A stretch of 64,000 bases of DNA, taken from Archivesica marissinica. Its lineage: Eukaryota > Mollusca > Bivalvia > Venerida > Vesicomyidae. The notes below the pieces were generated by a model. That model made no database searches and was not told the origin of the DNA. It saw only the letters and a program-made list of their open reading frames with translations. Positions 52,626 to 64,000 of the stretch are shown here, piece after piece; within the stretch, counting starts at the first letter, position 1; the number at the start of each line of letters is the position of its first letter. The position numbers were made by a program, and so were the translations under genes. The stretch is taken from positions 97,911,686 to 97,975,685 of the forward strand of contig CM026390.1 in the NCBI GenBank assembly GCA_014843695.1. The letters run 5' to 3'.

Positions 52626-55432
52626 GTTTTCTATGTCCTCTAGTATATAATGCAGGTGTGCGTTTTCTATGTCCTCTAGTATATAATGTAGGTGTGCGTT
52701 TTCTATGTCCTCTAGTATATAATGTAGGTGTGTAGTTTCTATATCCTCTAGTATATAACGTAGGTGTGCGTTTTCTATGTCCTCTAGTATGTAACGTAGG
52801 TGTGCGTTTTCTATGTCCTCTAGTATATAATGTAGGTGTGCGTTTTCTATGTCCTCTAGTATATAATGTAGATGTGCGTTTTCTATGTCCTCTAGTATAT
52901 AATGTAGATGCGCGTGTCCTCTAGTATATAATGTAGATGTGCGTTTTCTATGTCTTCTAGTATATAATGTAGATGCGCGTGTCCTCTAGTATATAATGTA
53001 GATGTGCGTTTTCTATGTCCTCTAGTATATAATGTAGATGTGCGTTTTCTATGTCCTCTAGTATATAATGTAGGTGTGCGTTTTCTATGTCCTCCAGTAT
53101 ATAATGTAGGTGTGCGTTTTCTATGTCCTCTAGTATATAATGTAGATGTGCGTGTCCTCTAGTATATAATGTAGATGCGCGTGTCCTCTAGTATATAATG
53201 TAGATGTGCGTTTTCTATGTCCTCTAGTATATAATGTAGATGTGCGTTTTCTATGTCCTCTAGTATATAATGTAGATGCGCGTGTCCTCTAGTATATAAT
53301 GTAGATGTGCGTGTCCTCTAGTATATAATGTAGATGCGCGTGTCCTCTAGTATATAATGTAGATGTGCGTTTTCTATGTCCTCTAGTATATAATGTAGAT
53401 GTGCGTTTTCTATGTCCTCTAGTATATAATGTAGATGTGCGTGTCCTCTAGTATATAATGTAGATGTGCGTGTCCTCTAGTATATAATGTAGATGTGCGT
53501 GTCCTCTAGTATATAATGTAGATGTGCGTTTTCTATGTCCTCTAGTATATAATGTAGATATGCGTGTCCTCTAGTATATAATGTAGATGTGCGTTTTCTA
53601 TGTCCTCTAGTATATAATGTAGATATGCGTGTCCTCTAGTATATAATGTAGATGTGCGTTTTCTAGGTCCTCCAGTATATAATGTAGATGTGCGTGTCCT
53701 CTAGTATATAATGTAGATGTGCGTGTCCTCTAGTATATAATGTAGATGTGCGTGTCCTCTAGTATATAATGTAGATGCGCGTGTCCTCTAGTATATAATG
53801 TAGATGTGCGTTTTCTATGTCCTCTAGTATATAATGTAGATGTGCGTGTCCTCTAGTATATAATGTAGATGTGCGTTTTCTATGTCCTCTAGTATATAAT
53901 GTAGATGTGCGTGTCCTCTAGTATATAATGTAGATGTGCGTGTCCTCTAGTATATAATGTAGATGTGCGTGTCCTCTAGTATATAATGTATATGTGCGTT
54001 TCCTCTAGTATATAATGTAGATGCGCGTGTCCTCTAGTATATAATGTAGATGTGCGTTTTCTATGTCCTCTAGTATATAATGTAGATGTGCGTGTCCTCT
54101 AGTATATACTGTAGATGTGCGTGTCCTCTAGTATAAAATGTAGATGCGCGTGTCCTCTAGTATATAATGTAGATGCGCGTGTTCTCTAGTATATAATGTA
54201 GATGCGCGTGTCCTCTAGTATATAATGTAGATGCGCGTGTCCTCTAGTATATAATGTAGATGCGCGTGTCCTCTAGTATATAATGTAGATGCGCGTGTCC
54301 TCTAGTATATCATGTAGATGTGCGTTTTCTATGTCCTCTAGTATATAATGTAGATGTGCGTGTCCTCTAGTATATAATGTAGATGCGCGTGTCCTCTAGT
54401 ATATAATGTAGATGCGCGTGTCCTCTAGTATATAATGTAGATGCGCGTGTCCTCTAGTATATAATGTAGATGCACGTGTCCTCTAGTATATCATGTAGAT
54501 GTGCGTTTTCTATGTCCTCTAGTATATAATGTAGATGTGCGTGTCCTCTAGTATATAATGTAGATGCGCTGTCATGTCCTAGTATACAATGTAGATGTGC
54601 GTGTCCTCTAGTATATAATGTAGATGCGCGTGTCGTATCCTCTAGTATATAATGTAGATGCGCGTGTCCTCTAGTATATAATGTAGATGCGCGTGTCCTC
54701 TAGTATATAATGTAGATGCGCGTGTCCTCTAGTATATAATGTAGATGCGCCTGTCCTCTAGTATATAATGTAGATGCGCGTGTCCTCTAGTATATAATGT
54801 AGATGCGTGTGTCCTCTAGTATATAATGTAGATGCGCGTGTCCTCTAGTATATAATGTAGATGTGCGTGTCCTCTAGTATATAATGTAGATGCGCGTGTC
54901 CTCTAGTATGTAATGTAGATGCGCGTGTCCTCTAGTATATAATGTAGATGTGCGTGTCCTCTAGTATATAATGTAGATGCGCGTGTCCTCTAGTATATAA
55001 TGTAGATATGCGTGTCCTCTAGTATATAATGTAGATGCGCATGTCCTCTAGTATATAATGTAGATGTGCGTGTCCTCTAGTATATAATGTAGATGCGCGT
55101 GTCCTCTAGTATATAATGTAGATGCGCATGTCCTCTAGTATATAATGTAGATGTGCGTGTCCTCTAGTATATAATGTAGATGCGCATGTCCTCTAGTATA
55201 TAATGTAGATGTGCGTGTCCTCTAGTATATAATGTAGATGCGCGTGTCCTCTAGTATATAATGTAGATGTGCGTGTCCTCTAGTATATAATGTAGATGCG
55301 CCTGTCCTCTAGTATATAATGTAGATGCGCGTGTCCTCTAGTATATAATGTAGATGCGCGTGTCCTCTAGTATATAATGTAGATGCGCGTGTCCTCTAGT
55401 ATATAATGTAGATGTGCGTGTCCTCTAGTATA
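52620..55432. repeat. 36/29-bp minisatellite, duplicate right arm, complete
   Basis: Same units as 45185-46850 but here the array is complete, about 2.8 kb. The distal part is mostly the 29-bp class with GCGCGTG. Confidence 0.95.
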
Positions 55433-55820
55433 GTTGGTTTGAATTTCGCTGGACATTATATCCGGTTACTTCCCATCATGTATGCCGGATATGTTATTGC
55501 TGATGATGCAGTTTTAATACGATGCATTTCGCACATGTGGCACGACTGTAGTATCACATCCCAGTGTTTGGTATCAGATGACTAGTGTTGGTTGCCCAGT
55601 GACGTAATGGTCTCGCATACCAGAACGAACGTTAGGAGCCGCACGGGCTGTGATGACTTAGTTACTTGATCCAATACACTTGATACTAACTAACGTATCA
55701 TTATCCATTTTTATATCTTAGTCGTGATCGTGTTTAGCTTTGTATTAAATAACAGAATGTCACAAACATATTACTTATCATTTATAATTTTAATAATCTT
55801 CATCCAGGTACTTGTATGCT
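55433..55820. other. Unassigned sequence right of the duplicated arrays
   Basis: No gene or repeat recognised. Confidence 0.4.
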
Positions 55821-56108
55821 GTTTTTACGTTTATTTATCGTCGCTACCGGTTGCCCATATGAGCGACGCCTCCTGAAGAGATTAGTCATTTTAGATGTTT
55901 GGAAGATAGTGCAATGATACAGACAGAGACACATTCCAGAGTATCCTCTGATTCTTTTACGTGCACGATGCACAGCACCGACACGAGACCTCGGTTTAAA
56001 GTTCCATCTGAAAGACTGTTAATTTTATTAAGGTCAGACTGGGGATCGACACTGCGATCCCGGGATTACCAGTCCAGCGTGTTACCACTGGATTACAGAT
56101 CCGTCTGT
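55821..56108 (-). mobile_element. SINE S1 copy, near full length
   Basis: Minus-strand S1; box B is damaged (GTGTCGATCCCC) but head, body and 3' block are present. Confidence 0.87.
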
Positions 56109-56320
56109 GATTTGTATGTAATAAATGCATTGCTGTTCTTGTAGAGGGCATTTTGTGGGAGGGCACTCGCTAATGTAGGTAAAACGTGTTGACCAACACA
56201 CTTGCTTCTAGATTGTTATTCTCGGAGTATGAACATAGCATTATAGTTGTATCATTGTGTTCATATATGTATCATGTTTATATTTGTAACTGTATATAAA
56301 ACAAGTAATGAAATTTGAGC

Positions 56321-56606
56321 TGGATCTGTAGTCCAGTGGTCACACGCTGGACTGGTAATTCAGGGATTGCAGGTTCGATCCCCCGTCTGAACCTAATCAA
56401 ATTAACAAGTTCTTCAGATGGGACATTAAACCGAGGTATCGTGTCGGTGCTTTACGTGTATTTATCCTCACTACCGGTTGCCCATATGAGCGACGCCACC
56501 TGAAGAGATTAGTCATTTTAGATGTTTGGAAGATAGTGTCATGATACAGACAGAGACCCTTTCCAGAGTATACTCTGGTTCTTTTACGTGCACGGTGTAA
56601 AGCATT
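56321..56606. mobile_element. Inverted chimera of two S1 SINE fragments
   Basis: Positions 56321-56452 are a plus-strand S1 head and body up to CGTGTCGGTGCTTTAC. Positions 56450-56606 are the 3' part of S1 in minus orientation, ending TTACGTGCACGGTGTAAAGCA. The two meet at the same S1 position. Confidence 0.82.
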
Positions 56607-56609
56607 GGG

Positions 56610-58905
56610 AGAGAGAAGAGGCAATGTAATCCATCGTCAGGTGGGAGAAATAAGAGGGACTGTAATCCATCGCCAGGTGGGAGAGAGAAGAGGCAATGTA
56701 ATCCATCGCCAGGTGGGAGAGAGAAGAGGGACTGTAATCCATCGCCAGGTGGGAGAGTGAAGAGGGACTGTAATCCATCGCCAGGTGGGAGCGAGAAGCG
56801 GAATGTAATCCATCGTCAGGTGGGGAGGAGAGAGAGAGAGAAGAGGGACTGTAATCCATCGCCAGGTGGAGAGTGAAGAGGGACTGTAATCCATCGCCAG
56901 GTGGGAGCGAGAAGCGGGAATGTAATCCTTCGCCAGGTGGGAGAGAGAAGAGGGACTGTAATCCATCGTCCATGGGAAAGTGAAGAGGGAATGTAATACA
57001 TCGCCAGGTGGGAAGAGAAGAGGAATGTAATACATCGCCAGGTGGGAAGAGAAGAGGGAATGTAATACATCGCCAGGTGGGAAAGAGAAGAGGGAATGTA
57101 ATACATCGCCAGGTGGGAAAAGAGAAGAGGGAATGTAATCATCGTCAGGTGGGAAAGAGAAGAGGGAATGTAATACATCGCCAGGTGGGAGAGAAGGGAT
57201 GTAATCACGCAGGGAGAAGAGGGAATGTAATACATCGCCAGGTGGGAGAGAGAAGAGGGACTGTAATCCATCGCCAGGTGGGAGAGAGAAGAGGTAATGT
57301 AATCCATCGTCAGGTGGGAGAGAGAAGAGGGAATGTAATCCATCGCCAGGTGGGAGAGAGAAGAGGTATGTAATCATCGTCAGGTGGGAGAGAGAAGAGG
57401 AATGTAATCCATCGTCAGGTGGGAGGAGAGAGAGAGAGAGAAGAGGGAATGTAATCATCGCCAGGTGGGAGAGAGAAGAGGTAATGTAATCCATCGCCAG
57501 GTGGGAGAGAGAAGAGGTATGTAATCCATCGCCAGGTGGGAGAGAGAAGGCGGAATGTAATCCATCGCCAGGTGGGAGAGAGAGAAGAGGGAATGTAATC
57601 CATCGCCAGGTGGGAGAGAGAAGACGGAATGTAATCCATCGTCAGGTGGGAGAGAGAGAAGAGGGAATGTAATCCATCGCCAGGGGGAGAGAGAGGACGG
57701 AATGTAATCCATCGTCAGGTGGGAGAGAGAGAAGAGGGAATGTAATCCATCGCCAGGTGGGAGAGAGAAGAGGGACTGTAATCCATCGTCAGATGGGAGA
57801 GAGAAGAGGGAATGTAATCCATCGTTAGGTGGGAGAGAGAAGAGGTAATGTAATCCATCGTCAGGTGGGAGAGAGAAGAGGTAATGTAATCCATCGTCAG
57901 GTGGGAGAGAGAAGAGGGACTGTAATCCATCGTCAGGTGGAAGAGAGAGAGAGGGAATGTAATCCATCGCCAGGTGGGAGAGAGAGAAGAGGGAATGTAA
58001 TCTATCGCCAGGTGGGAGAGAGAAGAGGGAATGTAATCCATCGTCAGGTGGGAGAGAGAGAGAAGAGGGACTGTAATCCATCGCCAGGTGTGAGAGAGAA
58101 GAGGGAATGTAATCCATCGCCAGGTGGGAGAGAGAAGAGGGAATGTAATCCATCGTCAGGTGGGAGAGAGAGAGAAGAGGGACTGTAATCCATCGCCAGG
58201 TGTGAGAGAGAAGAGGGAATGTAATCCATCGGTCAGGTGGGAGAAAAAAAAAAAAACCACGTCAGATGGGAGAGAGAAGAGGGAATGTAATCCATCGCCA
58301 TGTGGGAGAGAGAACGGGAATGTAATCCATCGTCAGGGGGAGAGAGAAGAGGGAATGTAACCATCGCAGGTGGAGAGAGAAGACGAATGTAATATCGCAA
58401 GTGGGAGAGAGAAGCGGGAATGTAATCCATCGTCAGGTGGGAGAGAGAAGAGGTAATGTAATCCATCGTCAGGTGGGAGAGAGAAGACGGAATGTAATCC
58501 ATCGTCAGGTGGAGAGAGAAGAAACCACCAAAAAAGCGGGAATGTAATCCATCGTCAGGTGGGAGAGAGAAGAGGTAATGTAATCCATCGTCAGGTGGGA
58601 GAGAGAAGACGGAATGTAATCCATCGTCAGTGGGAGAGAGAAGCGGGAATGTAATCCATCGTCAGGTGGGAGAGAGAAGAGGTAATGTAATCCATCGTCA
58701 GGTGGGAGAGAGAAGACGGAATGTAATCCATCGTCAGGTGGGAGAGAGAAGAGGGAATGTAATCCATCGTCAGGTGGGAGAGAGAAGCGGGACTGTAATC
58801 CATCGCCAGGTGGGAGCGAGAAGCGGGAATGTAATCCATCGCCAGGTGGGAGAGTGAAGCGGGAATGTAATCCATCGTCAGGTGGGAGAGAGAAGAGACA
58901 ATGAG
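56610..58905. repeat. About 36-bp GA-rich minisatellite
   Basis: About 63 units with GAGAGAGAAGAGGGAATGTA and ATCCATCGCCAGGTGG (GCC/GTC variants). Unit length drifts through GA slippage and small indels, with low-quality-looking patches near 57185, 58242 and 58523. Confidence 0.94.
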
Positions 58906-59042
58906 GAGTTTTAAGTGTACTGCCTGTGGGCACAGTACGCAACAGCTACAGCGGTGCGCGAATAGCGAATGTTGTGGTGAAAGAACAGCAGCTGCACTTG
59001 AACGCGTAACATTTCTTTTTTCTAGTGTATCGTACTTATATA

Positions 59043-59218
59043 CAGTCAAATCTGTGTTAAGCAGCCTACCAAGGGAATCAAAGTAAATGGCTGCTCAGCA
59101 CAGTTGGCTGCTTAATAGAGGTTAAATGTATAACAAAACATCATAATGGGAGTCTGGAAACTGGCTGCTTAATACAGGTTGGCTGCTTAAGAGGTGACCA
59201 CTAACACAGGTTTGACTG
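59043..59218. mobile_element. CAGTCAAACCTG MITE, copy 3
   Basis: Ends CAGTCAAATCTGTG / ACAGGTTTGACTG with flanking TA. Confidence 0.85.
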
Positions 59219-59221
59219 TAG

Positions 59222-59800
59222 GCTACGCAGGCTATCGAGATGATGGTGATGTAAGGAATTTGTATGCCGTTTGTAGAATAAGATTACCTTATGGTGTTGT
59301 GTTCTGCATACAACTGGAACTTGATAGCATTATATAATGTCACCCGAAGCACCCTTATGGCATGTATCTACTCTACCGAATATTCAGATAAGCGGTGTCA
59401 GGTAAACATTTAACTATTATGTTCAGTGTACAGGCTGTGTCATAAGTTCATTGTAAGTCAATATGTGAATGATATTGCAAATGATGATACGCATGCGTCG
59501 GTCTACCATGTATACTATGAATATAGTATACTTTATATTCAGAAAGTGTTGGGGTTTTTTTGCTGAATATACAGTAGTAGATGAAAAACTGTTCTTATGC
59601 GTTTGTTAGTATATAAACTTCCCTTAAAATGTGTCGGATTGCATCATTTTATATCTATGTTTCAAAGAATTAGTGGGGAGGATGCCCCCCCAGGCCCCCG
59701 ACCGGGTTCGCACCTATGGTGCTAAATAGTTCAAATGGGCTTGCATCTCATTTTCAGCTGACTACGCCGCTGATTGTGTTTTAATAGCATCCCAGCAGAG
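59222..59800. other. Unassigned sequence
   Basis: No feature recognised. Confidence 0.4.
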
Positions 59801-59802
59801 GA

Positions 59803-60155
59803 ACCTCTGCATACTGCGGAGGTAGCATCTGCATACTGCGGAGGTAGCATCTGCATAATGCGGAGGTAGCATCTGCATACTGCGGAGGTAGCATCTGCAT
59901 ACTGCGGAGGTAGCATCTGCATAATGCGGAGGTAGCATCTGCATACTGCGGAGGTAGCATCTGCATACTGCGGAGGTAGCATCTGCATAATGCGGAGGTA
60001 GCATCTGCATACTGCGGAGGTAGCATCTGCATACTGCGGAGGTAGCATCTGCATAATGCGGAGGTAGCATCTGTATAATGCGGAGGTAGCATCTGCATAA
60101 TGCGGAGGTAGCATTTGCATAATGCGGAGGTAGCATCTGCATACTGCGGATGTAG
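59803..60155. repeat. 22-bp minisatellite
   Basis: About 16 units of GGAGGTAGCATCTGCATACT plus GC, with ACTGC/AATGC variants. Confidence 0.95.
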
Positions 60156-60959
60156 CGTCAGAGGAGATGACAAGAAAGACTTGAGTAACGGACGAAGGAA
60201 GTCGCCGATATCAGCAACATCAGGCGGTATACATGTAGCATCAATAGTTCAGAGTCGGATAGTAAACCGGTGGGTTGATTTATACTAGTATATCCCTCCT
60301 CTATCATTCAAGCTGCCTTACTCACTACCACGGCTAACGTTAGTCGGTCCATGTCTCTCCGTAATCAACTCAATAATAATGATAATAATAATAATAAATA
60401 ATAATAATACTAATAAAGATAACTCATTCAACGAAAGTTAATATACCATGAGGCCCTTAGTATATATACAAATGCAGTCTCTCTGTAATCAACGCAATAA
60501 TAATAACAATAAATAATAATACTAATACAGACTTTATTTTATGAGGCCCTTATAGTATATACATGTATACAAATCAAAAGATAGGACTATAAGTGAAAAC
60601 TTAATTAAATTAACATCTAATTAATTAAATAGTAATGTTAAAGCTGAAAAGTAGAGACATTATATATAATATGTTACGTAATATGATGATATATGGAATT
60701 GTCTAGCAGAGTAGAAAAGGGAAATGGGACAATTAATGACAATACATCTATATAACAATATGCAGATATGACTTACAGTGGTATCTTGAAAATATGTATG
60801 AAATCAGCGTAACGACAGCCATTCACAATCAAATGGTGAAAATGTGATGACGTTAGAGGCGTTCGCGTTTGAAACTTGCCGGGCCGGTGTCGCGAGATGC
60901 TGTTCCAGATATGTGGTATACGTTGAAATCCGACTTAGATATAATATAAAAAAATATTT
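60156..60959. other. Unassigned sequence with (AAT)n-type repeats
   Basis: Two similar AAT-rich blocks (about 60355-60415 and 60478-60530), each preceded by TCTC(C/T)GTAATCAAC and followed by TGAGGCCCTTA. They look like a duplicated microsatellite with its flanks. No gene recognised. Confidence 0.5.
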
Positions 60960-61195
60960 AAGTTTATTTAACGTTCAGGTTTCGGATTTGAGCGACGGGC
61001 AGTTTACCTAAGAACACCTTTCCTGTGCAGGCTCCAGTGGTTAACCAGTACTTGGTGCACCAACCTCCGTACGAAACTGCCAACTATTTTATATGAACAG
61101 ACACGGCCTGAGCGGGACTCAAACCCGTGACCATCATTGATGATAGATTACAGTGGTAAACAAGTCAACGACCGTAACCACGGAGGCGGTCTAAA
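60960..61195 (-). mobile_element. SINE, family S5
   Basis: Minus-strand S5 with head (box B GGGTTTGAGTCCCGCTCAGG), body GGTTGGTGCACCAAGTACTG and CTGCCCGTCGCTCAAATCCG. Confidence 0.8.
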
Positions 61196-61596
61196 TAATA
61201 GAATTGCATACACGAAAGTTTAAATAGTCTTTCCTCTACATTGTGTTCTCTTCCCTTTGTGTTTTGTACTCAGATCAATAGGATATAAGCGGAAAACAAT
61301 CCAATATGTAAAATATTGGATTATGTGAGGCCCGTAGCGCGAAGACAGTACTAATAGTTTACATATTGGATCTGTTTGAGGTTTATATCTTACTTAAAAC
61401 ACACACTTATATAACACGATCCTACTAATTAGAATTGTTAATTTCGTACATGTTCGCGTAGGATTTAATATAATACTATGGCCTTTTCACACCAGTCCAA
61501 TATTAATAATAATGGACTGCAAGTACAAAGGTATAGCGTCACGACTGTGTTTTATAAGGTAATACTTGTCTTGTAACGAATATACTTGTATGATAG
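61196..61596. other. Unassigned sequence
   Basis: Short inverted similarity (CCAATATGTAAA / TTTACATATTGG) near 61300-61365. Nothing else seen. Confidence 0.4.
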
Positions 61597-61810
61597 CACA
61601 GAGCATCCGTGCTCCAGTTGTAGAGCGTCGGATTTGGAATCGAACGGTCCCGGGTTCGATACTCGGCCAGGCCACGTATGTAGTTGAGCAAAGCACCTCA
61701 CACACATTGCTTAGTACTGGTTAATCGCTTAGGCCGGCTAAGCCTGCCCAGGAAAACATGGCTAAGTCCCCGCGAGGGGTTTGACATTAAAGGAACATAC
61801 ATACATACAT
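61597..61810 (+). mobile_element. SINE, family S4
   Basis: tRNA-like head CCAGTTGTAGAGCGTCGGAT with box B GGGTTCGATACTCGG, body TTAGTACTGGTTAATCGCTT, and an (ATAC)n tail. Confidence 0.83.
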
Positions 61811-61937
61811 AGAGCTATAACTGTTAAGGAATAAATCAATCTGCGTTTATTGGGGTATACAATGCATGTGTGCTATTTAAAGTATGTAGGTTCCAAAGGC
61901 CTCCCACACACACTTTAGACAGAACAAATGTATTATA

Positions 61938-62115
61938 CAGTGAAACCTGTCTTAAGCAGCCAGTCAAGGGAATCACAGAAAGTGGTTGCTTAGCACAGGT
62001 GGCTGTTTAATAGAGGTCAACTTGATAATAAAACAACATATTGGGAATCTGAAAAGTGGCTACTTAATGCAGGCTGACTGCTTACTAGAGGTGACCACTA
62101 ACACAGGTTTGACTG
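61938..62115. mobile_element. CAGTCAAACCTG MITE, copy 4
   Basis: Ends CAGTGAAACCTGT / ACAGGTTTGACTG with flanking TA. Its right flank TACCCCCAATAAACAACACA is the seed of the array at 63646. Confidence 0.87.
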
Positions 62116-62149
62116 TATACCCCCAATAAACAACACATGTTGGTTTTAT

Positions 62150-62318
62150 TCCTCATATTAACATTGATTTTTCTGACATCAAATTAGTGAATTTATTAAT
62201 AGTTGGCCATGTATAATAATAACGTTTTATATATTTCTGTCTAAGATCTCTAAATTTCAACATATAAGAAGTAAATGATATTCACGTTCTATCATGCCTG
62301 TATTGCAATATATACATA
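62150..62318 (-). pseudogene. LINE C-terminal fragment, minus strand
   Basis: Reads RICIYCNTGMIEREYHLLLI, a break, then FRDLRQKYIKRYYYTWPTIN. The Cys-Cys-Glu-His pattern and WPTIN block match the end of a non-LTR retrotransposon polyprotein. Frameshifted and truncated. Confidence 0.6.
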
Positions 62319-62790
62319 TTCTATGATTTCTCAAACGATTGTGCTCAAAATGTAACATGCATCAAGTAGAATCAGAATATCATTTCTTATTAGTTTGTCC
62401 TTATTATAATGATATAAGAAATACACATTTACCTAGATATTATTGCTCATGGCCAACCATTAATACGTTTAGAACACTCATGAATTCAAAACCAAAAAGC
62501 TTGCCAGCTTAGCTGAATATATTTATTTAGCAACAAGTAAAAGAAATGATATTAATTAACTAAATGAATGTTACTACTTGTAAAATATTGATTTGTGAGG
62601 CACTGAATACCAATTATATTATTAAACAATGTACATTTCGTAAAATTGTTAATACTATTACTGTGCTTACTCGTACCTAATAACATGCTTTATTGGAATC
62701 GTTGTATGTAAACGCCAATCATGTTTCTTGGCGATTGATGGACATATGTATAAAATGCCAATAAAAAAACGTTGACTTGACTTTGATAAA
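62319..62790 (+). pseudogene. LINE C-terminal fragment with 3' end, plus strand
   Basis: Reads KRLCSKCNMHQVESEYHFLL, VCPYYNDIRNTHLPRYYCSW and PTINTFRTLMNS, then LAEYIYLATSKRND after a one-base frameshift near 62510. The non-coding 3' part ends AATGCCAATAAAAAAACGTTG. A homologous, diverged fragment lies head to head at 62150-62318. Confidence 0.68.
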
Positions 62791-62884
62791 TTTAATAAGC
62801 TAGGTACCGCAGATACAGCACTTTATAACGTCTGTAACGAATGTACATAAAAGGCATACGCTCACATTTAGTCATCTTTTTATA

Positions 62885-63064
62885 AACTACACTTATTTGA
62901 CAACGATTGCGAAACAAGCTTTAACAACTTATCTTAATCAATCTAGTTGGCACGGATGAAGGCGTATATGTGGTCACTGGTGTTGAAGGAAACCGGAGTA
63001 CCCGGATAAAACCCAACCCAGGTTGCATTGATGAGAAACCGAGTGCTAACCACTGCTCTAATCG
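62885..63064 (-). mobile_element. SINE S3 copy, internally shortened
   Basis: Minus-strand S3: tail AAGTTGTTAAAGCTTGTTTC, central TCCGGTTTCCTTCAACAC, damaged head. Part of the head region is missing. Confidence 0.8.
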
Positions 63065-63645
63065 GACAGCCGCCCACGTGTTGTCTGAGAATTTCAAAAA
63101 TGTCATATTATGCCATATCGAGCATAATTCCAGAGTTACAGCAATTATTTGTGTATCTAATTAACATAATGTATGCAAATTGAACACTAATTAGGTAAAA
63201 TAACAGAAGCCATACCGCAAGTCCTTCAATCCCATCTCTTCTCGATAGTCCGAATCCCTCAAATAAGAACACCACCGGTCAGATATGCTTACTCTTGTCC
63301 GAACAACGAAGTTCTGGTGATCGCTGATGATGGGTATGTTTATTTACCCTCGACACCGCAGACTGCGCAGAGTATATGGGCGAGCACGATCTGGTGATCA
63401 TGTAATCCATACATATATACATGCAGATACAGTATACGAATATATGATGGGCACGGTCTTACCCAGATACGAAGCGGAAGGTATTGATATCTATACGCAG
63501 AGATATAGTAACATGTACACCAGTCATATATCCGAGATGAAAGTGAAATGGATATAATTTGCACCAGCCATACATTGACATTGCATTACTTGCAACAACA
63601 ATCATATTGTACAGTGTATAGGGAAGATAGTGCCCCATATATAGC
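63065..63645. other. Unassigned sequence
   Basis: A GC-richer island at about 63200-63350 has an open minus-strand frame of about 45 codons, but no recognisable family or splice sites. No gene called. Confidence 0.35.
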
Positions 63646-64000
63646 TATACCCCCAATAAACAACACAGGTTTGACTGTATGCCCCAACAAACAACACAGG
63701 TTTGACTGTATACCCCAACAAACAACACAGGTTTGACTGTATACCCCAACAAACAACACAGGTTTGACTGTATACCCCAACAAACAACACAGGTTTGTCT
63801 GTATACCCCCAACAAACAACACAGGTTTGACTGTATACCCCCAACAAACAACACAGGTTTGACTGTATACCCCAACAAACAACACAGGTTTGACTGTATA
63901 CCCCCAACAAACAACACAGGTTTGACTGTATACTCCCAACAAACAACACAGGTTTGACTGTATACTCCCAACAAACAACACAGGTTTGATTGTATACTGT
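63646..64000. repeat. About 30-31-bp minisatellite seeded by a MITE end (runs off right edge)
   Basis: About 11.5 units containing ACACAGGTTTGACTGTATAC followed by CCC(C)AACAAACA. The first part is the terminal sequence of the CAGTCAAACCTG MITE and the second is the flank seen at 62116-62135. Confidence 0.93.

Larger units (their letters stand above)
47851..55430. other. Second copy of 38620-46850, probably an uncollapsed haplotype
   Basis: Begins CACCGCGCTTTATTTCCGCT, identical to 38620, and follows it almost base for base up to 50574. It then skips about 1.7 kb and resumes at the equivalent of 43054 through both element E arrays. It is separated from copy 1 only by the N gap. Confidence 0.92.

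Noticed and set aside
47851..55430. A second GGT paralogue
   Set aside because: Identity to copy 1 is near perfect in non-coding DNA, only exon 2 is present, and a gap joins the copies; an allelic duplicate is more likely.
43585..55432. CRISPR-like repeat arrays
   Set aside because: Units are directly adjacent, with no unique spacers, and the DNA is eukaryotic.
63200..63330. Possible coding island on the minus strand near the right edge
   Set aside because: Short open frame, no family recognised and no convincing splice sites; recorded only as unassigned sequence.

Overview
The window is animal nuclear DNA: interrupted genes with GT-AG introns, tRNA-derived SINEs, small inverted-repeat DNA transposons and very abundant minisatellites. 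The mix of SINE and MITE types points to a mollusc, most likely a bivalve; this is inference, not proof. By hand estimate about 40% of the sequence is tandem repeat. A run of exactly 1000 N (46851-47850) is an assembly gap.

Three protein-coding loci can be supported, all on the minus strand. (1) Positions 1-1586 hold the first two exons of a MADF/Myb-SANT-like protein gene that runs off the left edge. A TATA box and a cluster of CATACG repeats lie upstream, and it probably sits inside a PIF/Harbinger-type transposon ending near 1982. (2) Positions 5580-5936 hold the first coding exon of an axonemal dynein heavy chain; no second exon was found. (3) Positions 13529-42327 hold a complete 11-exon gamma-glutamyltranspeptidase (GGT) gene of about 606 codons. 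I reconstructed it exon by exon; every junction is in frame, and all but one use GT-AG.

Region by region: 1-2 kb MADF gene; 2.3-4.5 kb GATATC-rich array; 4.6-7.9 kb SINEs, dynein exon and a TTAA-flanked MITE; 8-12 kb arrays and SINEs; 13.5-42.3 kb GGT; 42.3-46.85 kb GGT upstream region and two mirror-image arrays; gap; 47.85-55.43 kb a second copy of 38.6-46.85 kb, probably an uncollapsed haplotype, lacking GGT exon 1; 55.4-59 kb SINEs and a GA-rich array; 59-64 kb MITEs, SINEs, a degenerate LINE pair and a terminal array.

The most unusual signal is in GGT. Repeats repeatedly grow out of, or land on, its splice junctions. The intron 8 array (37 bp unit) copies the exon 8 end with its GTAAGT donor. 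The intron 10 array (31 bp unit) copies the exon 11 acceptor about 53 times and is open in all three minus frames, reading into exon 11. Another array begins a few bases inside the exon 10 donor, the exon 9 donor is duplicated, and a TTAA MITE sits at position +6 of the exon 7 donor. A piece of the intron 8 array has also been copied into that MITE. Outside GGT, an inverted-repeat element has both ends expanded into long mirror arrays, and another array was seeded by the end of a MITE plus its flank.
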